A DNA stretch of 58,192 nucleotides from the NCBI GenBank assembly GCA_002352665.1, contig DEIV01000010.1:1-58192 (forward strand). The letters run 5' to 3'. This stretch comes from Flavobacteriaceae bacterium UBA2765. Lineage in GTDB: Bacteria; Bacteroidota; Bacteroidia; Flavobacteriales; Flavobacteriaceae. The notes under the pieces were generated by a model that saw nothing but the letters and a program-made list of their open reading frames with translations, was not told where the DNA came from and searched no databases. How positions within the stretch are numbered: position 1 is the first letter of the stretch; the number at the start of each line of letters is the position of its first letter. This document shows, in pieces, positions 53,799 to 58,192 of this stretch. A program made the position numbers and the translations under genes.

Positions 53799-55373
53799 TT
53801 AAAGAGCTAAGATAAAGGTTTCCGGGCCTAATAAAGTCTCTGCAATAGAAAATGATATTTCTCTTTTCTTATTATCTTCATCCTTCGTTCCTATCACCCC
53901 TTTTGCCTTAGCAAACAATCCTTCAAATTTACCTTTTAACTTGGGTTTATCCATATTAGCATTATAAGTAATCTCTACTTTCAACCATGCTTCCAAACCC
54001 GCTTCCAAACCTGCATAAATTACTACATCATCTAATTGTGCTGCGGCACTTACATAAATTTTTAAACCTATTTTAACTCTAAGTTTTAGTTTTACTTCAC
54101 CAGCATCTGGGTCAATGGTGTGGGTAGTATAGCTACCTCTAGTATTAATATCAAGACTGGCAAACAAGTCAATACCAAAATCTATATTTAATTTATTATT
54201 CGATAGCCACTGTAGTTTTTGTACTACCTTTTTTATACCCGTTACCGCTGCACCCGCAGGACCTAAATATTTAGCAAAATACAGTAAGTTTAAAGAACCA
54301 GTTATTGTCCACTGTAATGCTACACCATATTTATGTTGTAAACCTACACTATGCTTTTGTTTTTCGCCATAGGTATAACCTCCATGTACAACACCTTCTA
54401 TAGTTGGTACACCAACGGTAATGGTAATGGCAGTACTTTCATTTTTTTTTGGTTTTTTAGCATAATGCTTTTTAAAATTGTCTGTTTCATCACTAAAAGT
54501 TAGTTTTCGTGCTATCTTAAATGCCCAGATTAAAAGTTTTAATTCATTTTCTAAGGGAATACGTTTTAATGTTATTTGGTTTTTTTTATCATTATACCAA
54601 AAGGCAGTATCTACAGAAAATTTATATTCTCTATCACCTAATGTAAACTTTTTCCAATGGGCTTGTCTAGAGATTTTTTCCTGCCCTCTTTTATTAAAAT
54701 GAGATTCTCTTTTTACATGTAGTTTTTCACTTGAAAATTTAAATTTTATCCGCCATCTAAAATCTGGGTATACATCTACTTTTACCATTTGGTTAGGATA
54801 CCTACAGGTAGCAACAGGTACAAAATAAGATTGGGCTACATTATTGGTGTTAAACACATAACGGGTAAGCCAAAGTTTATCAAGTACATCATCTATCCAA
54901 TCTGCAGCCTGAGTGTCAAAATTTTTGTTGTAAAGATAGTTTAAATTCAAATCGATACTATCTTTACCATGCACACCGTATTCAAAATCAATATTTTGCC
55001 CAGAAATATTTTTAATTTCGTTTCCTTTTGTTTTTGTAGCATCCACCTTGGGGTAAAGCATATAAGCTTGCTCCATATTAAAGACTTCTTTTATAGTCTT
55101 ATGCTTAAAATCTTCATTTTTTAGAGCTACCGAACCTTCAGCATTTATTTCAAGTCTAATAGCCCCTTGCGATTGTATAATATTACCATCTATAAGGGCT
55201 ACTTCACCACCTCCTTTTTGGTCTTTGGCATTATTATTTAACGTAAATTTTTTACTTATACTATGGTATTTTATATTAAAGTCGTAATTAATCTCTCCTG
55301 TGGTTTTCACTTTAAGCTTAAACTTTTTTATTTCTTTTATATTTTTTAAAACCTTTACAAAAAACAAAACCAT
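53799..55373 (-). CDS. Effector-like protein, chimeric N-terminus
   Basis: From ATG 55373 the protein has 524 residues. The first ~70 repeat a tail segment of the neighbouring 56388 gene (EIKKFKLKVKTTGEINYDFN and on), coded by a near-identical 179-bp DNA repeat. The rest matches the C-terminal half of the 882-residue protein: PVATCRYPNQMVKVDVYPDF aligns with its CRY...YPD segment, followed by beta-rich and amphipathic helices (LAGLEAGLEAWLKVEI-like). The OmpA half is missing. An earlier in-frame start at 55493 lies within the previous gene and adds an implausible segment. I read it as an orphan effector C-terminus, possibly expressed. Confidence 0.55.
   Translation of the reverse strand: MVLFFVKVLKNIKEIKKFKLKVKTTGEINYDFNIKYHSISKKFTLNNNAKDQKGGGEVALIDGNIIQSQGAIRLEINAEGSVALKNEDFKHKTIKEVFNMEQAYMLYPKVDATKTKGNEIKNISGQNIDFEYGVHGKDSIDLNLNYLYNKNFDTQAADWIDDVLDKLWLTRYVFNTNNVAQSYFVPVATCRYPNQMVKVDVYPDFRWRIKFKFSSEKLHVKRESHFNKRGQEKISRQAHWKKFTLGDREYKFSVDTAFWYNDKKNQITLKRIPLENELKLLIWAFKIARKLTFSDETDNFKKHYAKKPKKNESTAITITVGVPTIEGVVHGGYTYGEKQKHSVGLQHKYGVALQWTITGSLNLLYFAKYLGPAGAAVTGIKKVVQKLQWLSNNKLNIDFGIDLFASLDINTRGSYTTHTIDPDAGEVKLKLRVKIGLKIYVSAAAQLDDVVIYAGLEAGLEAWLKVEITYNANMDKPKLKGKFEGLFAKAKGVIGTKDEDNKKREISFSIAETLLGPETFILAL
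55162..55340. repeat. 179-bp direct repeat, copy A
   Basis: Matches 56758-56936 at 176 of 179 positions (offset 1596). It codes for a segment from about KVKTTGEINYDF to DGNIIQSQGAI in both the 53799 and 56388 genes. The near identity beside much more divergent neighbours marks a recent duplication or gene conversion. Confidence 0.9.
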
Positions 55374-55404
55374 AACAACTCTAAAAAAATAGATAGACTT
55401 CGTT

Positions 55405-56391
55405 TTATAAACGTATAATCTCAAATTTAGAACTCCCTCTAGGTTTATGGAGGTATAAATATCTTGAAGATCTAGTTTCAACTCTTTCCCCATTACTATC
55501 TATCATTCTTCCAAAAGTGTAAGCAGATTCACCAGGGAATTCCAAGCTTCTTAAAGTTACTACCTTACCATCTCCCCATAAAACCAGCTTATATTTATCT
55601 AATGGGTATGACTTTATAAGTTCGCTATCCATAAAATTTGAATATTCTTCAATTCGACCTTTAATATCTGTATTATCAATATTATTATATGCAACAGACT
55701 TAAAATATTCTTGTTCTGCATTACTCACCATTGCTACCCATTTTTCTTCGTCTTGATTTTGTATCACCTTATCATATTCGGCATAAAAAGCCAATACTTC
55801 TTGTTCTAATACCTCTTTATCCATTTGAGTTAAATCTTGACTTTCGCTCCAACCTTTTAGGGTATAGGGTACTTCGGCTTCAAAAGTAAAGGTATCCTCA
55901 AAATAAGGTGTGTCCGCAAATTTAAATGGATCATCCTTTTTCCCAGTGGTAGTGGGGGCGAAATATTTTTTTATACTAACCTCATTTCCTTTCTTTTTTT
56001 TGTTATATCGTCTAATCTCTAACTCAAAACTGGTATTTTTATATAAATTTTTAAAAAGCTTACCATTTGCACCTGTTGGAGGGTATAATTTTACAGTTAC
56101 TTTTTGCGTACCACTTTTTAAAATAACATCATTAAGATCCACAATATTACCTATTCTGGTTACATTTTCATATAATTTAGAAACTAATATATCATTGACA
56201 TATATTTCATAAAAACAACCACTTTGCTGAGCTTTCATTACATAAATAGGTTCACTTTTATAATTCAATTTTTTAGCATGAGCATATAATTGTACTATTG
56301 GTCTAGTTTTCATATCTTTTTTTATTTGTTTTTTCTGTCCACAAGCCATAAGACTAATAGACAATATGCTTAGGATTAGTATTTTTTTCAT
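55405..56391 (-). CDS. Effector-linked family lipoprotein (unit 2)
   Basis: A 328-residue lipoprotein (lipobox SLMAC, Cys 17). Family landmarks are a beta domain (FYEIYVNDILVSKLYEN, VTVKLYPPTGANGK), the core VPYTLKGWSESQDLTQMDKE (20 residues), the closing WGDGKVVTLRSLEF and LHKPRGSSKFEIIRL. Its ATG overlaps the TGA of the upstream effector fragment as ATGA (56388-56391), so the pair is translationally coupled. The next gene downstream on this strand is the chimeric effector at 53799. Confidence 0.72.
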   Translation of the reverse strand: MKKILILSILSISLMACGQKKQIKKDMKTRPIVQLYAHAKKLNYKSEPIYVMKAQQSGCFYEIYVNDILVSKLYENVTRIGNIVDLNDVILKSGTQKVTVKLYPPTGANGKLFKNLYKNTSFELEIRRYNKKKKGNEVSIKKYFAPTTTGKKDDPFKFADTPYFEDTFTFEAEVPYTLKGWSESQDLTQMDKEVLEQEVLAFYAEYDKVIQNQDEEKWVAMVSNAEQEYFKSVAYNNIDNTDIKGRIEEYSNFMDSELIKSYPLDKYKLVLWGDGKVVTLRSLEFPGESAYTFGRMIDSNGERVETRSSRYLYLHKPRGSSKFEIIRL

Positions 56392-57113
56392 TTTGGTATA
56401 GGATTAAACATTTCAAAAATATGACTTCTTCCTAAATTGGTGGTCTTAGGTTCAAATAAGGTAAATGCTACTCTTTCGTTTTTCGGATTGGTGTCATGTT
56501 TTAATCCTCTTTCACCTCCAATTTTACCTACAACCTTCTGAAAATACGTCCCCTTAACCCCATCAAAAAAGAGAGTATCTTCTATATAAGGCCCTTTAGC
56601 TGCATCTATACCAAATTTACGAATGGAACCTATAGCAGAGATTACATGTAATTCTCCTTCGGCATCAAGGGAGGTTTTTATCGAAATTAATTTCCAAAAC
56701 ATATTAAACTCTTCTTCAAGTTCAACTGAACCTCCAATATCAATAGTAAGTTTAATTGCCCCTTGTGATTGTATAATATTACCATCTATAAGGGCTACTT
56801 CACCACCTCCTTTTTGGTCTTTGGCATTATTGTTTAATGTAAATTTTTTACTTATACTATGGTATTTTATATTAAAGTCGTAATTAATCTCTCCTGTGGT
56901 TTTCACTTTAAGCTTAAACTTTTTTATTTCTTTTATGTGTTCTAATACTTTATCATCAAATTTATAGGTATGGTTTAGGGCTAAAAAAGGTTTGGCTTGT
57001 AGTGTATATTCAAAAATAGTGGCTGCTTTGGTATTGTCTCCATCTTTACTGCCTTTAGCTACGAGTAGAATCTTTGCTGTAAAAGTAATTGATAATTCAT
57101 AATTAATCTCCAA
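56388..57113 (-). CDS. Effector-like C-terminal fragment (unit 2)
   Basis: A frame of 241 residues starting only at TTG 57113; the open frame continues a few codons upstream (WLAITLSNSK) to a TAA near 57140 and no ATG is available. The text (ITFTAKILLVAKGSKDGDN, FKLKVKTTGEINYDFNIKYH, IEDTLFFDGVKGTYFQ) resembles the C-terminal part of an effector, so the N-terminal part is lost. It shares the 179-bp repeat. It still overlaps its lipoprotein partner as ATGA, which suggests the pair was once a full unit. Confidence 0.55.
   Translation of the reverse strand: MEINYELSITFTAKILLVAKGSKDGDNTKAATIFEYTLQAKPFLALNHTYKFDDKVLEHIKEIKKFKLKVKTTGEINYDFNIKYHSISKKFTLNNNAKDQKGGGEVALIDGNIIQSQGAIKLTIDIGGSVELEEEFNMFWKLISIKTSLDAEGELHVISAIGSIRKFGIDAAKGPYIEDTLFFDGVKGTYFQKVVGKIGGERGLKHDTNPKNERVAFTLFEPKTTNLGRSHIFEMFNPIPK
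56758..56936. repeat. 179-bp direct repeat, copy B
   Basis: Partner of 55162-55340; the three differences seen by eye are C/T, A/G and C/T transitions, two of them at third codon positions of the shared frame. Confidence 0.9.
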
Positions 57114-57132
57114 TTTACTATTAGATAGCGTA

Positions 57133-57154
57133 ATTGCTAACCAAGATTAGCAAT
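57133..57154. other. Hairpin at the broken 5' end of the effector fragment
   Basis: ATTGCTAA (57133-57140) and TTAGCAAT (57147-57154) form an exact 8-bp stem around six bases. It sits at the headless start of the 56388 fragment, with no T-run on the minus strand, so it is not a clear terminator. It might mark the breakpoint. Confidence 0.4.
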
Positions 57155-57192
57155 CTAAATCATCTATTATTACCTCAAAATAAAGACTTGGA

Positions 57193-58134
57193 TTATTCTT
57201 CTTCTACCGAAGCCATTTGAGAATTGATTCTAACGATTTCAAAATTTGTAGAACCATTTGGTATATGTAACATTACATAGTTTTGAAATAATGTATCACT
57301 ATTTTTTGCTTCTGCAGTAAGTACACCTTGTCCTTTATATTTTCCTAAGTTTTCAAGAGCTACAACTTTTCCGTCTCCCAAAATACGCATACGATAGTTT
57401 TCTATAGGTGGCATAATGCCTTTATGTTCGCTATAGGCTTCAATAAGATTATTTGTATATTCTTTTTGTTGATCTGGGGTAAAATAATTTGCTATAAAAT
57501 ATTCTTTATTGGCAAAAGCTAATTCTTTAACAAAACCCGCTCCATTGCCTGAATTTAATAAGTTTCGAAGTTGATTAAATTTTTGGAGTACTTTTTCTTC
57601 TAATATATCTCTATCCAACTTGCTTAAATCTTCGGAATTCTCCCATCCCACTAAATCAAAAGGCAATTCTGCTTCAAACTCCCAAGTGTGTTCTATATAA
57701 GGTACGGGTCGATCTATTTTTGGGAAGCTAAATTTTTTAATAAGTTCGACTTTAACATCGTCATTTTCTTCAATAATATTTTGAATTGATAGTTCTTTAT
57801 TAAAATAATCTACCTCGTTACCGTGAATCAAACCATCATTTTCATAAAAAGGATGATAGATTTTAATTTTAACTAATTGTTTTCCCTTTTTTAAAATATA
57901 GTGATTTATCTCTGCAGGACCAGGCATATTCCCAATTTCACAAATAACATTGTTTATTAAAATTTCAGAAGGAAACATACCAAATCGATAAAATACATGA
58001 TAATCTTTTTGTTTATTATTTTTTCCTTTCATTTCTGTATTTTTTTGAGTTAATTTATTTACTTTCCCTTTATGAGTGCAAGAAACTAAAAAACTAATAA
58101 GAGATATAATTATGATAATATATATATTTTTCAT
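57193..58134 (-). CDS. Effector-linked family lipoprotein (unit 1)
   Basis: A 313-residue lipoprotein (lipobox SFLVSC, Cys 19). Family landmarks are SEILINNVICEIGN, the INHYILKKGKQLVKIKIY strand pair, LPFDLVGWENSEDLSKLDRD, the closing LGDGKVVALENLGK and LHIPNGSTNFEIVRI. An unusually good ribosome site, AGGAG, stands about eight bases before the ATG, rare for this phylum. Its ATG overlaps the TGA of the preceding gene as ATGA. That gene, mostly outside the window, is expected to be its effector. Confidence 0.72.
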   Translation of the reverse strand: MKNIYIIIIISLISFLVSCTHKGKVNKLTQKNTEMKGKNNKQKDYHVFYRFGMFPSEILINNVICEIGNMPGPAEINHYILKKGKQLVKIKIYHPFYENDGLIHGNEVDYFNKELSIQNIIEENDDVKVELIKKFSFPKIDRPVPYIEHTWEFEAELPFDLVGWENSEDLSKLDRDILEEKVLQKFNQLRNLLNSGNGAGFVKELAFANKEYFIANYFTPDQQKEYTNNLIEAYSEHKGIMPPIENYRMRILGDGKVVALENLGKYKGQGVLTAEAKNSDTLFQNYVMLHIPNGSTNFEIVRINSQMASVEEE

Positions 58135-58192
58135 TTATACTCTCCTTTATTTTTTAAAACGTTGATTTTTTTATCTAAATGAGGTATTAGTT
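58131..58192 (-). CDS. 3' end of the preceding effector-unit gene (partial)
   Basis: The minus strand from the right edge is open in the frame LIPHLDKKINVLKNKGEYK to a TGA at 58131-58133, overlapping the lipoprotein ATG as ATGA, the same junction as at 56388-56391. Only 19 residues are visible and none identifies a family. By position it should be the effector of unit 1. Confidence 0.5.
   Translation of the reverse strand, partial: LIPHLDKKINVLKNKGEYK

Noticed and set aside
55374..55493. N-terminal extension of the 53799 gene from 55493
   Set aside because: It lies on the 3' end of the 55405 gene, has odd composition, and an ATG is available at 55373.

Overview
The window reads as an AT-rich chromosome segment of a marine-type Flavobacteriaceae (phylum Bacteroidota). 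The reasons are the gene content (KpsF-TatC-LptB next to RecQ, DUF6340 and DUF4349 lipoproteins, two TonB-dependent receptors, a secreted protease ending in a type IX secretion sorting domain), the recurring -7 promoter box TAnnTTTG in place of a sigma70-like -10 box, and the scarcity of clear Shine-Dalgarno sequences. No core contractile-injection genes, transposase, integrase, prophage or CRISPR array is visible.

Region 1 (1-44 kb) is mostly ordinary housekeeping and envelope biology: LPS export (lptB), arabinose-5-phosphate isomerase, TatC, RecQ, a ZIP transporter, RNA methyltransferases (RlmL-like, RlmH), a tRNA-Met(CAT), NadC, a PLP sulfur-amino-acid enzyme divergent from an Lrp regulator, TonB receptors, UvrB, an ABC-2 export pair, a menaquinone pair (hotdog thioesterase and isochorismate synthase), a GH3 hydrolase, a metallophosphoesterase, DUF808, PurB, MnmA and an S8 protease. 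Disturbed spots are a 1.2-kb gene-free stretch (22.6-23.8 kb) with a promoter-terminator pair and possible gene debris, and a GIY-YIG nuclease pseudogene (31.2-31.5 kb) between two ~90-bp palindromic direct repeats.

Region 2 (44.1-58.2 kb) is an accessory block transcribed entirely from the minus strand. It holds a LysM protein, a DUF4280 (PAAR-like) protein and an 882-residue protein with a central OmpA-like domain. Around them lie repeated two-gene units. In each unit a large effector-like protein, or a C-terminal piece of one, is followed by a member of one divergent family of about 280-330 residues. Three members are lipoproteins and one lacks a signal peptide. Three of the four junctions overlap, two of them as ATGA. 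A 179-bp direct repeat with three mismatches, a chimeric effector gene, a headless effector fragment, a nonsense-mutated copy of the lipoprotein gene and a decayed secreted-protein gene show that the array has expanded and decayed by recombination.

I infer that region 2 is a polymorphic effector-immunity (or effector-chaperone) array, with LysM/DUF4280/OmpA parts tying it to a contractile injection or related secretion machine encoded elsewhere. Neither toxicity nor immunity can be shown from sequence alone. The array continues past the right edge.
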